DNA from: Magnetospirillum sp. 15-1 | GTDB lineage: Bacteria; Pseudomonadota; Alphaproteobacteria; Rhodospirillales; Magnetospirillaceae | Direction of reading: 5' to 3' | DNA length: 64,000 bases | Assembly (NCBI RefSeq): GCF_900184795.1 | Contig: NZ_FXXN01000028.1 | Location: 590,632-654,631, forward strand | In this document: positions 9,657-20,602 of the stretch, one piece after another | How the letters are laid out: each line of letters begins with the position of its first letter | Position numbering within the stretch: the stretch's first letter is position 1 | The notes under the pieces: generated by a model | Database searches by the model: none | Seen by the model: only the letters and a program-made list of their open reading frames with translations | What the model was told of the DNA's origin: nothing | Position numbers and translations under genes: made by a program

Positions 9657-10385
9657 TTAGAAGCTGTCGTCGCCGCCCACGTCGTAGCCGGGATCGAAAT
9701 CGGCGTAGCCCTGGTCGTCGGCCACGTTGCTGTCGTAGCTGACCTGGGGGCTGTCGTAGCTGGCCTGGGGCGCGTCGCCGCCGGCCGCCGGGGTGGACGA
9801 GCCGTAGTAATTGTTGATGGTGGTGTTCTCGGTGATGGTCTCCGAGGCGGGCTGGGCGCCGCCGCCCCAGGGCGAACCGCCGGCATGGCCGCCGGCGAAC
9901 ATGCTGGAGATGCCGTTGGCCAGCAGCATGCCGCCGGCCACGCCCACCGCCGCGCCGGCCGCCGTACGCAGGAAGCTGCCGCCGGCCGAGGGCTGCCCGC
10001 CCCACGGCGAGGCCTGGGGCTGGGCATATTGCTGCGGCGGAGGGGCGTATTGCTGTTGCTGGACCTGCTGCTGCGGCGGCTGGGTCGAGGGCACCGAACC
10101 GCGCCCGCCGCCCCAGGGATTGCCCGGCTGACCGAAGCCGCCCGCCTGTTGCGGCGGCTGGGTTCGTCCGGCCAACTGGGCCTCGAGGTCGCGGATGCGG
10201 GCCTCGTGCTCCTTGATGGCCATTTCCTGCACCACCACCGCCTCCACCAGATTGTAGGCGGCGTCGGGCACCGCGCGCATCCGCTCGAGGATCAGGGCCT
10301 CGGCCTCGCGGTCCTTGTTGCCGCCCGCCAGCCTGGCCAGGCGGTCGAACACGCTTTGGATCAGGTCACGTTCGGAGGGGGTCAT
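9657..10385 (-). CDS. DUF2076 domain protein
   Basis: This 242-residue protein begins MTPSERDLIQSVFDRLARL. The N-terminal helical part (residues 1-80) matches DUF2076, including a coiled EHEARIRDLEAQLAG stretch. A low-complexity Gln/Pro/Gly region (about 85-150) follows, then a hydrophobic glycine-rich helix (AAGAAVGVAGGMLLANG). The tail is acidic and ends GYDVGGDDSF. The ATG at 10385 has GAAGG upstream and is favoured over the longer frame to 10475. DUF2076 proteins have been described as periplasmic ligand-binding sensors, but no signal peptide is visible here. Function is uncertain. Confidence 0.75.
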   Translation of the reverse strand: MTPSERDLIQSVFDRLARLAGGNKDREAEALILERMRAVPDAAYNLVEAVVVQEMAIKEHEARIRDLEAQLAGRTQPPQQAGGFGQPGNPWGGGRGSVPSTQPPQQQVQQQQYAPPPQQYAQPQASPWGGQPSAGGSFLRTAAGAAVGVAGGMLLANGISSMFAGGHAGGSPWGGGAQPASETITENTTINNYYGSSTPAAGGDAPQASYDSPQVSYDSNVADDQGYADFDPGYDVGGDDSF

Positions 10386-10527
10386 GGTTCGCCTTCCCGA
10401 TTGAGAAACTTTCGCCCCACAATGTAGGTGCGAATCACGGCAAGTCCATGGCAGAAAATTATCATTACAAATCATTAAGTTGGCGAATTACCCTCTCCCA
10501 ATTTGGGGAAATTTCACCCGATCGCGC

Positions 10528-10556
10528 TTGACTCTCCCGCGGACCCCTCCTAGATG
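10528..10556 (+). promoter_or_regulatory. sigma-70 type promoter of groESL
   Basis: TTGACT (10528-10533) and TAGATG (10551-10556) are separated by exactly 17 bases and lie directly before the CIRCE element. This is a vegetative promoter expected to be repressed by HrcA. Confidence 0.7.
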
Positions 10557-10557
10557 G

Positions 10558-10584
10558 TTGGCACTCGTCGCCGGAGAGTGCTAA
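10558..10584. promoter_or_regulatory. CIRCE operator (HrcA binding site)
   Basis: TTGGCACTC, nine bases, then GAGTGCTAA: this matches the CIRCE consensus TTAGCACTC-N9-GAGTGCTAA with one mismatch. It begins two bases after the -10 box, so HrcA bound here would block groESL transcription until heat stress. Confidence 0.93.
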
Positions 10585-10630
10585 CAGCGCCCCGGCTGGA
10601 TCGAACCGTCTTACGGAGGTTATTCCCAAA

Positions 10631-10918
10631 ATGAAGTTCAGACCGCTCCATGATCGCGTGCTGGTGAAGCGCCTCGACGCCGAAGAGAAGACTGCCGGCG
10701 GCATCATCATCCCCGACACCGCCAAGGAAAAGCCCATGCAGGGCGAAATCATGGCTGTCGGTTCCGGCACCCGTGGCGATGACGGCAAGCTGGTCGCCCT
10801 GGACGTCAAGGCCGGCGACCGCGTGCTGTTCGGCAAGTGGTCCGGCACCGAGGTCAAGATCGACGGCGTCGATCTGCTGATCATGAAGGAATCCGACATT
10901 CTCGGCATTCTCGCCTAA
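10631..10918 (+). CDS. groES: co-chaperonin GroES
   Basis: The 95-residue product begins [20 protein letters not shown], with the mobile loop [20 protein letters not shown] that contacts GroEL and the conserved end [16 protein letters not shown]. It forms the heptameric lid of the chaperonin. An ACGGAGG ribosome site lies 12-18 bases upstream of the ATG. It is first in the groESL operon, with CIRCE control upstream and groEL 28 bp downstream. Confidence 0.98.
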   Translation: MKFRPLHDRVLVKRLDAEEKTAGGIIIPDTAKEKPMQGEIMAVGSGTRGDDGKLVALDVKAGDRVLFGKWSGTEVKIDGVDLLIMKESDILGILA

Positions 10919-10934
10919 CCCACGAATTCTATAG

Positions 10935-12605
<1,671 letters not shown>

Positions 12606-12641
12606 GTCCGGGCCAGCCAACGCTTATCGCGTTAAAGGAAG

Positions 12642-12675
12642 CCCCTCTCCCGGCAACGGGAGGGGGGTTTTTCTT
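12642..12675 (+). terminator. intrinsic terminator of groESL
   Basis: CCCCTCTCCCG, a GCAA loop and CGGGAGGGGGG are followed by a T run (GTTTTTCTT), 37 bp after the groEL stop. This is a classical rho-independent terminator. Confidence 0.9.
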
Positions 12676-12760
12676 ATGGAGGCGACTCCCCCCTTGCGCC
12701 ACCGCCTTCGGACCGCTACCGTAACCACACTTCGCCAACGTATTTTTCCGAGGCTTCACA

Positions 12761-13966
12761 GTGCTGGACGGCAGGCGGGTTCTTCTCATCATCTCGGGCG
12801 GTATCGCCGCCTACAAGTCGCTGGAACTGATTCGCCGCCTGAAGGATCGGGGCTGCGCCGTACGCTGCGTCCTGACCAAGGGCGGGGCCAATTTCGTAAC
12901 GCCGCTGGCCGTATCGGCGCTGTCGGGGGACAAGGTCTATCAGGAGACCTTTTCGCTGACCGACGAGGCCGAGATGGGCCATATCCGCCTGTCGCGCGAG
13001 GCCGATCTGGTGGTGGTGGCGCCGGCCACCGCCAACCTGCTGGCCAAGATGGCGGCGGGCATCGCCGATGATCTGGCGTCGACCGCGCTGCTCGCCACCG
13101 ACAAGCGGGTGCTGGTGGCGCCGGCCATGAACACCATGATGTGGGAGCACCCCGCCACCCAAGCCAATCTGGCCCTGCTGGAATCGCGCGGCGTGACCCG
13201 CATCGGCCCCGGCGCCGGCGATCTGGCCTGCGGCGAGGTGGGGGCGGGCCGCATGGCCGAGCCGGCCGAAATCCTGGCGCGCATCGAGGCCATGCTCTCC
13301 GACGGTCCCCTGAAGGGGGTCAAGGCCGTCGTCACCAGCGGCCCGACGCACGAGGCCATCGACCCGGTGCGCTTCATCGCCAACCGCTCGTCGGGCAAGC
13401 AGGGCCACGCCATCGCCGCCGCCCTGGCCGCCCTGGGCGCCGAGGTCACCCTGGTCAGCGGCCCGGTGACCATTCCCGATCCCGCCGGCGTGGGGGTGGT
13501 CAAGGTGGAAAGCGCCATCCAGATGCTGAACGCCGTGCGCCAACATCTGCCCGCCGACGTGGTGGTCTGCGCCGCCGCCGTCGCCGACTGGACAGTGGCC
13601 AACCGCGCCACCGAAAAGCGTAAGAAGAAGGTGGGTGATCCACCGCCCACCATCGAGCTGACGCCCAATCCCGACATCCTGATGACGGTGTCCAGGGCAG
13701 AGGGGGCGGCGCGGCCCAGGCTGGTGGTGGGCTTTGCCGCCGAGACGGAAAAGCTGCTGGAGCACGCCGCCGACAAGCTGGCGCGCAAGGGCTGCGACTG
13801 GATCGTCGCCAACGACGTGTCCGAGGCAAGCGGCACCTTCGGCGGCGATGCCAACACCGTTCATGTGATCGATGGGGCCGGCACCGAATCCTGGCCCGCC
13901 ATGGGCAAGGACGAGGTGGCCCGCAAACTGGCCGAGCGCATCGCCAAGGCTTTGGGGAAAGCATGA
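12761..13966 (+). CDS. coaBC: bifunctional phosphopantothenoylcysteine decarboxylase / phosphopantothenate-cysteine ligase
   Basis: This 401-residue enzyme of coenzyme A synthesis probably starts at the GTG at 12761. The N-terminal CoaC half has the flavin-binding ISGGIAAYKSLELIRRL motif, the substrate motif PAMNTMMW and the flap DLACGEVGAGRMAEP with its catalytic cysteine. The CoaB half begins near residue 185 with VTSGPTHEAIDPVRFIANRS, the nucleotide-binding signature, and contains the IVANDVS segment. Length and order match the fused bacterial enzyme. The adjacent dut gene follows the common coaBC-dut arrangement. Confidence 0.95.
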   Translation: MLDGRRVLLIISGGIAAYKSLELIRRLKDRGCAVRCVLTKGGANFVTPLAVSALSGDKVYQETFSLTDEAEMGHIRLSREADLVVVAPATANLLAKMAAGIADDLASTALLATDKRVLVAPAMNTMMWEHPATQANLALLESRGVTRIGPGAGDLACGEVGAGRMAEPAEILARIEAMLSDGPLKGVKAVVTSGPTHEAIDPVRFIANRSSGKQGHAIAAALAALGAEVTLVSGPVTIPDPAGVGVVKVESAIQMLNAVRQHLPADVVVCAAAVADWTVANRATEKRKKKVGDPPPTIELTPNPDILMTVSRAEGAARPRLVVGFAAETEKLLEHAADKLARKGCDWIVANDVSEASGTFGGDANTVHVIDGAGTESWPAMGKDEVARKLAERIAKALGKA

Positions 13967-14096
13967 TGACGAGCGAGGCGAAGCCGAAGCGCGGGCGCAT
14001 TGGGCGCCCCGGAGCGACACCGGAGCGAAGCGAAGGTGGGAAGTGGAGGAGCCAAGCGCGCGGAAGCGCGCGCCCGGCGTTTGAGGGGCTTCAACA

Positions 14097-14552
14097 ATGA
14101 CCGAGATTTTGATTCGACGCCTGGAGCACGCCGCCGAGCTGCCCCTGCCCGCCTACGAGACCGCCCATGCGGCCGGCATGGACCTGATGGCCTGCATTCC
14201 CGCCGATATGGAGCTTGCGCCCGGCAAGCGCGCCCTGATCCCCACCGGCTTCGCCATCGCCCTGCCCGAAGGCTTCGAGGCCCAGGTGCGGCCGCGTTCG
14301 GGACTGGCCGCCAAGCACGGCATCACGGTGCTCAACGCGCCGGGCACCATCGACGCCGATTATCGCGGCGAGATCGGCGTCATCCTGATCAATCTGGGCG
14401 AGACCGCCTTCGCCATCAGCCGCGGCATGCGCATCGCCCAGATGGTGATCGCGCCGGTGTCGCGGGCCCAGTGGCGCGAGGCGGAAAGCCTGGACGACAC
14501 CCAAAGGGGGACCGGGGGCTTCGGCTCGACCGGCACGGGAAGGAAGGGCTGA
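14097..14552 (+). CDS. dut: deoxyuridine 5'-triphosphate nucleotidohydrolase
   Basis: The 151-residue trimeric dUTPase shows all five motifs: [44 protein letters not shown] and the P-loop-like [10 protein letters not shown]. It hydrolyses dUTP to dUMP and pyrophosphate, keeping uracil out of DNA. GAGGGG precedes the ATG. The 130 bp between coaBC and dut hold several GC-rich inverted repeats and no gene. Confidence 0.96.
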   Translation: MTEILIRRLEHAAELPLPAYETAHAAGMDLMACIPADMELAPGKRALIPTGFAIALPEGFEAQVRPRSGLAAKHGITVLNAPGTIDADYRGEIGVILINLGETAFAISRGMRIAQMVIAPVSRAQWREAESLDDTQRGTGGFGSTGTGRKG

Positions 14553-14558
14553 CCGACC

Positions 14559-15014
14559 ATGCTTCGTCCATCGAAGAAAATGCTGTTCGCCATCGAGGCG
14601 GTGCTGGACATCGCCTACCACGCCGGCGGCGAGCCGGTGCAGAGCCGCGAGATCACGCGGCGCCAGGGCATTCCGCGGCGCTATCTGGAGCAGACCCTGC
14701 AGCAACTGGTCCGCGCCGGTATCCTGGTGGGCGTGCGCGGCCCGCGGGGCGGCTACCGTCTGGCGCGCGAACGCCGCCGCATCTCGGTGGGCGAGGTGGT
14801 CCGCGTGGTCCGCGCGCTGGAAACCGCCGAGGACCCCTACCAGGACATGCCCGCCTCGGAACTGGGCAAGCACGTCATCCGTCCCATGTGGGGCGACCTG
14901 ACCGAGGAGATCATGTCCCGCCTGGACGCCATCTCCATCGACGAGCTGTGCATGCGCGCCTACAAGGGCGGCATTCCCAGCGAGGCGCATCAGAAGTTGG
15001 ACTTCATCATCTAA
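14559..15014 (+). CDS. Rrf2 family transcriptional regulator
   Basis: The 151-residue protein has the Rrf2 winged helix: AIEAVLDIAYHAG, a recognition helix in ITRRQGIPRRYLEQTLQQL, and the wing GVRGPRGGYRLARE. The three-cysteine cluster that holds an Fe-S centre in IscR and NsrR is missing; only one cysteine (DELCMRA) is present. It therefore resembles CymR-type Rrf2 proteins that sense cysteine metabolism. The gene lies directly before cysK, and an inverted repeat (15021-15042) separates them. Control of cysK is inferred. Confidence 0.88.
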   Translation: MLRPSKKMLFAIEAVLDIAYHAGGEPVQSREITRRQGIPRRYLEQTLQQLVRAGILVGVRGPRGGYRLARERRRISVGEVVRVVRALETAEDPYQDMPASELGKHVIRPMWGDLTEEIMSRLDAISIDELCMRAYKGGIPSEAHQKLDFII

Positions 15015-15020
15015 CCTTGG

Positions 15021-15042
15021 TACGATGTAGTTAAGCATCGTA
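15021..15042. promoter_or_regulatory. inverted repeat before cysK, likely Rrf2 operator
   Basis: TACGATG, eight bases, then CATCGTA gives perfect seven-base arms in the 55-bp gap between the Rrf2 gene and cysK. The surrounding stretch is AT-rich compared with the flanks, as expected for a promoter-operator. Confidence 0.6.
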
Positions 15043-15069
15043 TTACACCATTGTTGTGGGGAATTCGAG

Positions 15070-16029
15070 ATGACCACTTCCGCCCCCGCCTTCCGCGGCA
15101 AGATCTACGACAGCATCATCGACACCATCGGCGCCACGCCGCTGGTCCGCTTCAAGCGCATGGCCGCCGAAGCCGGCGCCAAGGCCGACATCCTCGGCAA
15201 GCTGGAGTTCTTCAATCCCCTGGCCTCGGTCAAGGACCGCATCGGCTTCGCCATGATCGAGGCGGCCGAGGTGTCGGGCCAGTTGAAGCCCGGCGGCACC
15301 ATCATCGAGCCGACCTCGGGCAATACCGGCATCGCGCTGGCCTTCGTCGCCGCCGCCAAGGGCTACAAGCTGATCCTGTGCATGCCGGAAAGCATGTCGC
15401 TGGAGCGCCGCAAGATGCTGCAGCTCCTCGGCGCCGAGATCGTGCTGACCCCCGCCTCCAAGGGCATGACCGGCGCGGTGCGCCAGGCCGAGGAACTGCT
15501 GGCCTCCACGCCGGGCGCCATCATGCCGCAGCAGTTCAAGAACGAAGCCAACCCGGCCATCCACGAGCGCACCACCGCCGAGGAAATCTGGAACGACACC
15601 GACGGTAAGGTGGACATCATCGTGTCGGGCGTCGGCACCGGCGGCACCATCTCCGGCATCGGCCACGTGCTGAAGAAGCGCAAGCCCGGCCTGAAGATGG
15701 TGGCGGTGGAGCCCGAGGACAGCCCGGTGCTGTCGGGCGGCGCCCCCGGCCCCCACAAGATCCAGGGCATCGGCGCCGGCTTCATTCCGGACATCCTGGA
15801 CCAGGGCATCATCGACGAAATCCTGCAGATCGGCAACGAAACGGCCCTGGCCACCGCCCGCAAGGCGGCCAAGCTGGAAGGCATTCCGGTGGGCATCTCG
15901 TCGGGCGCGGCCATCGCCGCCGCCCTGGAACTGGGCTCGCGCCCCGAGAACGCCGGCAAGGTGATCGTCGCCATCATCCCCAGCTTCGCCGAACGCTACC
16001 TGTCGACCGCCCTGTTCGATCAGGTGTAG
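15070..16029 (+). CDS. cysK: cysteine synthase A
   Basis: This 319-residue PLP enzyme makes L-cysteine from O-acetylserine and sulfide. The PLP lysine lies in [11 protein letters not shown], and the substrate-binding loop is [11 protein letters not shown]. The phosphate-binding glycine loop is [12 protein letters not shown], and the C-terminal motif is [12 protein letters not shown]. It follows an Rrf2 regulator and a short inverted repeat, and moeB-like and DsrE-like sulfur-transfer genes follow. The block therefore has a sulfur-metabolism theme. Confidence 0.95.
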   Translation: MTTSAPAFRGKIYDSIIDTIGATPLVRFKRMAAEAGAKADILGKLEFFNPLASVKDRIGFAMIEAAEVSGQLKPGGTIIEPTSGNTGIALAFVAAAKGYKLILCMPESMSLERRKMLQLLGAEIVLTPASKGMTGAVRQAEELLASTPGAIMPQQFKNEANPAIHERTTAEEIWNDTDGKVDIIVSGVGTGGTISGIGHVLKKRKPGLKMVAVEPEDSPVLSGGAPGPHKIQGIGAGFIPDILDQGIIDEILQIGNETALATARKAAKLEGIPVGISSGAAIAAALELGSRPENAGKVIVAIIPSFAERYLSTALFDQV

Positions 16030-16056
16030 AGGCGCCTCGGAACCATCCTATATAGT

Positions 16057-16087
16057 CGTCACCCCCGGACTTGATCCGGGGGTGACG
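16057..16087. repeat. 31-bp intergenic palindrome after cysK
   Basis: CGTCACCCCCGGA, five bases, then TCCGGGGGTGACG: perfect 13-base arms. It may terminate cysK. It has the same 13-5-13 geometry and CGTCA/TGACG ends as the palindrome at 42575-42605, so both look like members of one dispersed repeat family. Confidence 0.7.
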
Positions 16088-16106
16088 ATTTCGCAGGGAC
16101 CACTCA

Positions 16107-16907
16107 ATGGACTTCACCGAGGAGCAGATCCACCGCTACGCCCGCCACATCATCCTGCCGGAGGTGGGCGGCATCGGGCAGGCCAAACTCCTCGGGTCCT
16201 CCGCCCTGGTGATCGGGGCGGGCGGCCTGGGCTCGCCGGTGATCCTTTATCTCGCCGCCGCCGGTGTGGGAACCATCGGGGTGATCGACGACGACGACGT
16301 GGAGCTGTCCAATCTGCAGCGCCAGATCATCCACCGCACCTCCAACGTGGGTGCGGCCAAGGTGAACAGCGCCGCCGCCGCCGTCGCCGACATCAACCCC
16401 GACGTCAAGCTGGTGCCCATCCGGGCCCGCCTGGACAAGGACAACGCCCGGGAGATCTTCCGCGACTTCCAGGTGATCGCCGACGGCTCGGACAACTTCC
16501 CCACCCGTTTCCTGGTCAACGACGCGGCGCGGCTGGAGGGCAAGACCCTGGTGTCGGCCGCCATCCTGCGCTTCGACGGCCAGTTGGCCACCTACAGGCC
16601 GGGCGGCCCCTGCTATCGCTGCATCTACCGCGAGGCCCCGCCCGAGGGCCATGTCCCCACCTGTTCCAGCGCCGGAGTGCTGGGCGCCATCGCCGGCACC
16701 ATGGGCGCCATGCAGGCCACCGAGGTGATCAAGGAATTGCTGGGCATCGGCGAATCCCTGTCGGGCAAGCTGGTGATCTACGACGCCCTGTCGGTCACCT
16801 TCCGCACCGTGCGGGTGCCGCGCGACCCCGGCTGTCCCCTGTGCGGCGACCATCCCACCATCACCGATCTGTCGTCCCATGGGAGCACCGCCAATGTCTG
16901 CGGCTGA
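16107..16907 (+). CDS. moeB: ThiF/MoeB/HesA family adenylyltransferase
   Basis: The 266-residue E1-like enzyme has the nucleotide-binding GAGGLGSPVILYLAAAGVG loop. It also has the activation region LSNLQRQIIH and two zinc-binding CxxC pairs (CYRC and CPLC). MoeB and ThiF adenylate the C-terminal glycine of MoaD or ThiS for sulfur transfer. This length, without a rhodanese domain, fits MoeB or ThiF; the choice of MoeB is moderate. The DsrE-like gene overlaps its 3' end by 14 bases, so the two are co-translated. Confidence 0.85.
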   Translation: MDFTEEQIHRYARHIILPEVGGIGQAKLLGSSALVIGAGGLGSPVILYLAAAGVGTIGVIDDDDVELSNLQRQIIHRTSNVGAAKVNSAAAAVADINPDVKLVPIRARLDKDNAREIFRDFQVIADGSDNFPTRFLVNDAARLEGKTLVSAAILRFDGQLATYRPGGPCYRCIYREAPPEGHVPTCSSAGVLGAIAGTMGAMQATEVIKELLGIGESLSGKLVIYDALSVTFRTVRVPRDPGCPLCGDHPTITDLSSHGSTANVCG

Positions 16908-17343
16908 AGGCCGCGGCGGGCCGGACAAGCTGTCCATCGTGGTGTTCTCGGGCGATTTCGACCGTATCCACTATGCCCTGGTGATGGCTGCGGCAGCGGT
17001 GGCCTCCAACACGCCGGTCACCCTGTTCTTCACCATGTGGGCCGGCCGCGCCCTGGAAGCCCCGCTCGCCGACGGCTCCGCCGCCTGGACCCGGCTGAAA
17101 TGCTCCGACGGCGGCTCGGCCAAGGCCATGGACGACGGCTTCAAGGCCAAGGGCGTGGGCAGCTTCGAGGAATTGCTGGAGGCCTGCGTGGCGCTGGGCG
17201 TCACCGTCATGGTCTGCGAGATGGGTCTGAAGGCGCTGGGCATGGACCCCGAATCCCTGCGTCCCGACGTGCCGGTCGCCAGGGGCGGCGTGGTCACCTT
17301 CCTGGCCGACGCCTCCAAGACCGGCGGGATGCTGTTCATCTAA
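16894..17343 (+). CDS. DsrE-like sulfur-relay family protein
   Basis: The 149-residue protein begins [20 protein letters not shown]. The [20 protein letters not shown] strand-helix and the segments VTLFFTMWA and [20 protein letters not shown] match the DsrE/DsrF-like fold. Cysteines in EACV and VCEMG could carry persulfide, as in related sulfurtransferases. The ATG at 16894 has GGGAG eight bases upstream and lies inside the moeB-like gene. A role in intracellular sulfur trafficking is inferred from fold and neighbours. Confidence 0.8.
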   Translation: MSAAEGRGGPDKLSIVVFSGDFDRIHYALVMAAAAVASNTPVTLFFTMWAGRALEAPLADGSAAWTRLKCSDGGSAKAMDDGFKAKGVGSFEELLEACVALGVTVMVCEMGLKALGMDPESLRPDVPVARGGVVTFLADASKTGGMLFI

Positions 17344-17407
17344 CCGTCATCCCGGACGGCGCGACCATCTCCTAGAATGCCTTCGCCGTTATTCGGGGGA
17401 GAGGATC

Positions 17408-18757
17408 ATGATGCGTGGTGTCGCCGTCGCCCTGGCGCTGTGCGCCGCCACGTTTCCCGCCCTTGCCGCGCCGGCGGGCCTGGAGAAGATCAACCACATC
17501 GTGGTGATCTATCTGGAAAATCGCAGCTTCGACAATATGTTCGGCACCTTTCCCGGCGCCGACGGGCTGGACGCCGCCAAGAGCGCGCCGCCGCAGGTGG
17601 ACAAGGCGGGCAATCCCTACGCCGCCCTGCCCCCCATCCTGGACGAAAAGAGCAAGGAGCCCGACCCGCGCTTTCCCGCCCGGCTGGCCAATGCCCCCTT
17701 CGACGTCGGCCCCTTCGTCACCCAGACCGAAAAGCATCGCGACCTCGTCCATCGCTTCTACCAGAACCGGGAGCAGATCAACGGCGGACGCAACGACAAG
17801 TTCGCGGCATGGTCCGATGCCGGCGGCCTGGTGATGGGCTATTACGATACCGCCAACACCCGGCTGTGGGCTCTGGCCAAGGAGTTCACCCTGGCCGATA
17901 ATTTCTTCCAGGCGGCCTATGGCGGCTCGTTCCTGAACCATTTCTGGCTGATCTGCGCCTGCACGCCGCGCTACGAGACCGGACCGACGGCCATCCGCGC
18001 CCAGTTGGACGCAGACGGCCATCTGGTCAAGGACGGCGCGCTGACCCCCGACGGCCATGCGGTCAACACCATCTTCTCGTTCTATCCGCCCTATCCGCCC
18101 TCGGCCACCGATCTGGCGAAGCGGCTGCCGCCCCAGACCATGCCCAACATCGGCGACCGGTTGAGCGACAAGAAGGTGTCGTGGGCCTGGTATTCCGGCG
18201 GCTACGCCGCCGCCATGGCCGGGCGCAACGAAGGCAATTTCCAGTATCACCACCAGCCCTTCGTCTATTTCGCCAGCACCGGCGAGGGCACCGCCGCCAA
18301 GGCCGCCCACCTCAAGGACGAGACCGAGCTGTTCAAGGCGGTGGCTCGGGGCCGGCTGGAGAGGGTGGTGTTCTACAAGCCGGTGGGCGACGAGAACCAG
18401 CATCCGGGCTATGCCGACGTGGCGGGCGGCGATGCCAAGGCCGGCCGGCTGATCGACGCCATCCGGACCAGCCCGCTGTGGAAGGACACCGCCATCATCG
18501 TCACCTACGACGAGAACGGCGGCTTCTGGGATCATGTGGCGCCGCCGGCCGGCGACGCCTGGGGACCGGGCACCCGCGTCCCCGCCCTGGTCATCTCGCC
18601 CTATGCCAGGCGCGGATTCGTCGACCACACGGCCTATGACACCACCTCGATCCTCAAGCTGATCGAAACCCGTTTCGGGTTGGAGCCGCTGGGCGGACGC
18701 GACGCCCGGGCCAACGACATGACCGCCGCCTTCGACTTCCGGCGGACGGCGCGGTAG
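17408..18757 (+). CDS. phosphoesterase family protein (phospholipase C / acid phosphatase type)
   Basis: The 449-residue exported enzyme has a signal peptide over residues 1-21 ([15 protein letters not shown]). The metal-site motif [17 protein letters not shown] is the signature of the phospholipase C/AcpA phosphoesterase family. [16 protein letters not shown] gives the second set of ligands near the C-terminus. These enzymes cleave phosphate mono- or diesters in the periplasm or outside the cell. GGGGAGAGG precedes the ATG. The substrate cannot be decided from sequence. Confidence 0.88.
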   Translation: MMRGVAVALALCAATFPALAAPAGLEKINHIVVIYLENRSFDNMFGTFPGADGLDAAKSAPPQVDKAGNPYAALPPILDEKSKEPDPRFPARLANAPFDVGPFVTQTEKHRDLVHRFYQNREQINGGRNDKFAAWSDAGGLVMGYYDTANTRLWALAKEFTLADNFFQAAYGGSFLNHFWLICACTPRYETGPTAIRAQLDADGHLVKDGALTPDGHAVNTIFSFYPPYPPSATDLAKRLPPQTMPNIGDRLSDKKVSWAWYSGGYAAAMAGRNEGNFQYHHQPFVYFASTGEGTAAKAAHLKDETELFKAVARGRLERVVFYKPVGDENQHPGYADVAGGDAKAGRLIDAIRTSPLWKDTAIIVTYDENGGFWDHVAPPAGDAWGPGTRVPALVISPYARRGFVDHTAYDTTSILKLIETRFGLEPLGGRDARANDMTAAFDFRRTAR

Positions 18758-18856
18758 TTACCAAGCGTTACCATTTTCCCGTCCCGGCGACATTCGCGGG
18801 TTACGCCCCCCCTGTAGAACGGTGTCATTCCGATCCACCCGTTCACAGGTGCCCCC

Positions 18857-19369
18857 ATGACCCGCATCACCGCCATCACCGCCTCCGTCGCCATCGCGCT
18901 GGGCATCGCCGCCCTGGTGAACGTGGCCCGCGCCGCCGATCAGGCCGTTCCCGCCCCGCAAACCGCCAATTTCGAGCGCATGACCCGCCATTGCGGCGAC
19001 ATGGACGCCCGCATGGCCGCCCACATGGCCTATTCCGAGGTCAAGCTGAAGCTGACCGAGGCCCAGAAGGCGGATTTCAAGCGCCTGACCGAGACCATGA
19101 AGGAGGCCTCGGCCCCCATGCGCAAGCTGTGCGAGGACAGGGCCGATCCGGCCAAGCTCACCACCCTGCCCGAGCGCATGGGCCGCATGCAGCGGCAGGC
19201 CGAGGCCCGCACCGAAGCCCTGCGCAAGGTGGTGCCGGCCATGACCGCCTTCTATTCGACCCTTTCCCTGGAGCAGCAGAAGATCGCCGACGACCTGATG
19301 CCCGGCGCTGGCGGCAAGGGCGGCTTCGGCCGCGGCCATGGTCATGGCCACGGCATGATGCATCACTGA
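18857..19369 (+). CDS. LTXXQ (Spy/CpxP-like) periplasmic protein
   Basis: This 170-residue protein has a signal peptide (residues 1-26, ending VNVARA) and a helical core. Two LTxxQ-like motifs are visible: LKLTEAQKADF and STLSLEQQKIAD. CpxP and Spy relatives act as periplasmic chaperones or stress sensors. The C-terminal tail GRGHGHGHGMMHH is histidine-rich, which suggests metal binding. The gene is monocistronic and ends at a strong bidirectional terminator. Confidence 0.8.
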   Translation: MTRITAITASVAIALGIAALVNVARAADQAVPAPQTANFERMTRHCGDMDARMAAHMAYSEVKLKLTEAQKADFKRLTETMKEASAPMRKLCEDRADPAKLTTLPERMGRMQRQAEARTEALRKVVPAMTAFYSTLSLEQQKIADDLMPGAGGKGGFGRGHGHGHGMMHH

Positions 19370-19381
19370 GACCCGCCCACG

Positions 19382-19420
19382 AAAAAGCCCCCCGGAGCAT
19401 CGCTCCGGGGGGCTTTCCTT
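19382..19420. terminator. bidirectional intrinsic terminator
   Basis: AAAAAGCCCCCCGGAGC, a short loop and GCTCCGGGGGGCTTTCCTTT form a long GC stem with an A run on one side and a T-rich stretch on the other. It lies between the convergent LTXXQ gene and the hydroxyacid dehydrogenase gene and can serve both. Confidence 0.9.
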
Positions 19421-19433
19421 TGGCGGATAATGC

Positions 19434-20420
19434 CTAGAACATCGAGGCCAGGACGCGGTCCGGCGGCTGGTGGCCGTCGGCGAAGGTCTTGATGTTGATC
19501 AGCACCTTCTCGCCCATGTCGATGCGGCTTTCGATGGTCGCCGAGCCCAGATGGGGCAGCAGCACCACGTTGTCCAGGGCCAGCAGCTTGGGGTTCACCG
19601 CCGGCTCGTGCTCGAACACGTCGAGGCCGGCGCCGGCCAGATCGCCACGGATCAGCATGCGGGTCAGCGCGTTCTCGTCGACGATCTCGCCACGCGCCGT
19701 GTTGACCACGTAGGCGTGCTTGGGCAGCAGTTCCAGGCGCCGGGCCGACAGCAGGTGGAAGGTGGCCGGGGTGTGCGGGCAGTGGACGGTGATCACGTCC
19801 ATGCGGGCCAGCATCTGGTCCAGGCTTTCCCAATAGGTGGCTTCCAGCTCGGTCTCGATGTCGGGATGGACGCGCTTCCTGTTGTGGTAGTGGATGGACA
19901 TGCCGAAGGCCTTGGCGCGACGCGCCACCGCCTGGCCGATGCGGCCCATGCCGATGATGCCCAGACGCTTGCCCCAGATGCGGTGGCCCAGCATGAAGGT
20001 CGGGCTCCAGCCCTTCCAGTCGCCGGAGCGGATCAGGCGCTCGCCCTCGGCGATGCGGCGCGGCACCGACAGGATCAGCGCCATGGCCATGTCGGCGGTA
20101 TCCTCGGTCAGCACGCCGGGAGTGTTGGTGATGATGATGCCCCGCTGGCGGGCGGTGGCCAGATCGATGTGATCGACGCCGGTCCCGAAATTGGCCACCA
20201 GCTTCAGATTGGGGCCGGCCTGGGATAGGACGCCCGCATCGATGCGGTCGGTGACGGTGGGGACCAGCACGTCGGCGATCTTGACGGCCTCGATCAGCTC
20301 GGCCTTGGTCATGGGATGATCGTCGACGTTCAAGCGGGTGTCGAACAGTTCCATCATCCGGGTTTCGATGGCGTCGGGCAGCTTGCGGCTGACCACGACG
20401 ACGGGCTTCTTGTGCGGCAT
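19434..20420 (-). CDS. D-isomer-specific 2-hydroxyacid dehydrogenase (glyoxylate/hydroxypyruvate reductase type)
   Basis: The 328-residue NAD(P)-dependent enzyme has the Rossmann motif GIIGMGRIGQAVARRAKAFG, the arginine segment NTARGEIVDE and the catalytic histidine in LLPHLGSATIESR. NFGTGVDHIDL near residue 78 is typical of GyaR-like glyoxylate reductases. The ATG at 20420 has GGAGG and AGGAA upstream. It reduces glyoxylate, hydroxypyruvate or similar 2-oxoacids; the exact substrate is not decided. It is a single gene facing the shared terminator. Confidence 0.88.
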   Translation of the reverse strand: MPHKKPVVVVSRKLPDAIETRMMELFDTRLNVDDHPMTKAELIEAVKIADVLVPTVTDRIDAGVLSQAGPNLKLVANFGTGVDHIDLATARQRGIIITNTPGVLTEDTADMAMALILSVPRRIAEGERLIRSGDWKGWSPTFMLGHRIWGKRLGIIGMGRIGQAVARRAKAFGMSIHYHNRKRVHPDIETELEATYWESLDQMLARMDVITVHCPHTPATFHLLSARRLELLPKHAYVVNTARGEIVDENALTRMLIRGDLAGAGLDVFEHEPAVNPKLLALDNVVLLPHLGSATIESRIDMGEKVLINIKTFADGHQPPDRVLASMF

Positions 20421-20602
20421 TTCCTGTGTCCTCCCGGAACGTTTCCTCAAACGACCTAGCAACTCGGAGACCCCTTGTCCAGAGCCCATTTGGACCTTCT
20501 TTAAAAGGCAAACACCGGCTCGCCTTGACCGGGTCGGGCCGGGGCACTCTATAATACGCCGCCGGAGGAATGATGGACTGCCGACGTTGGGGGATAATCG
20601 AA

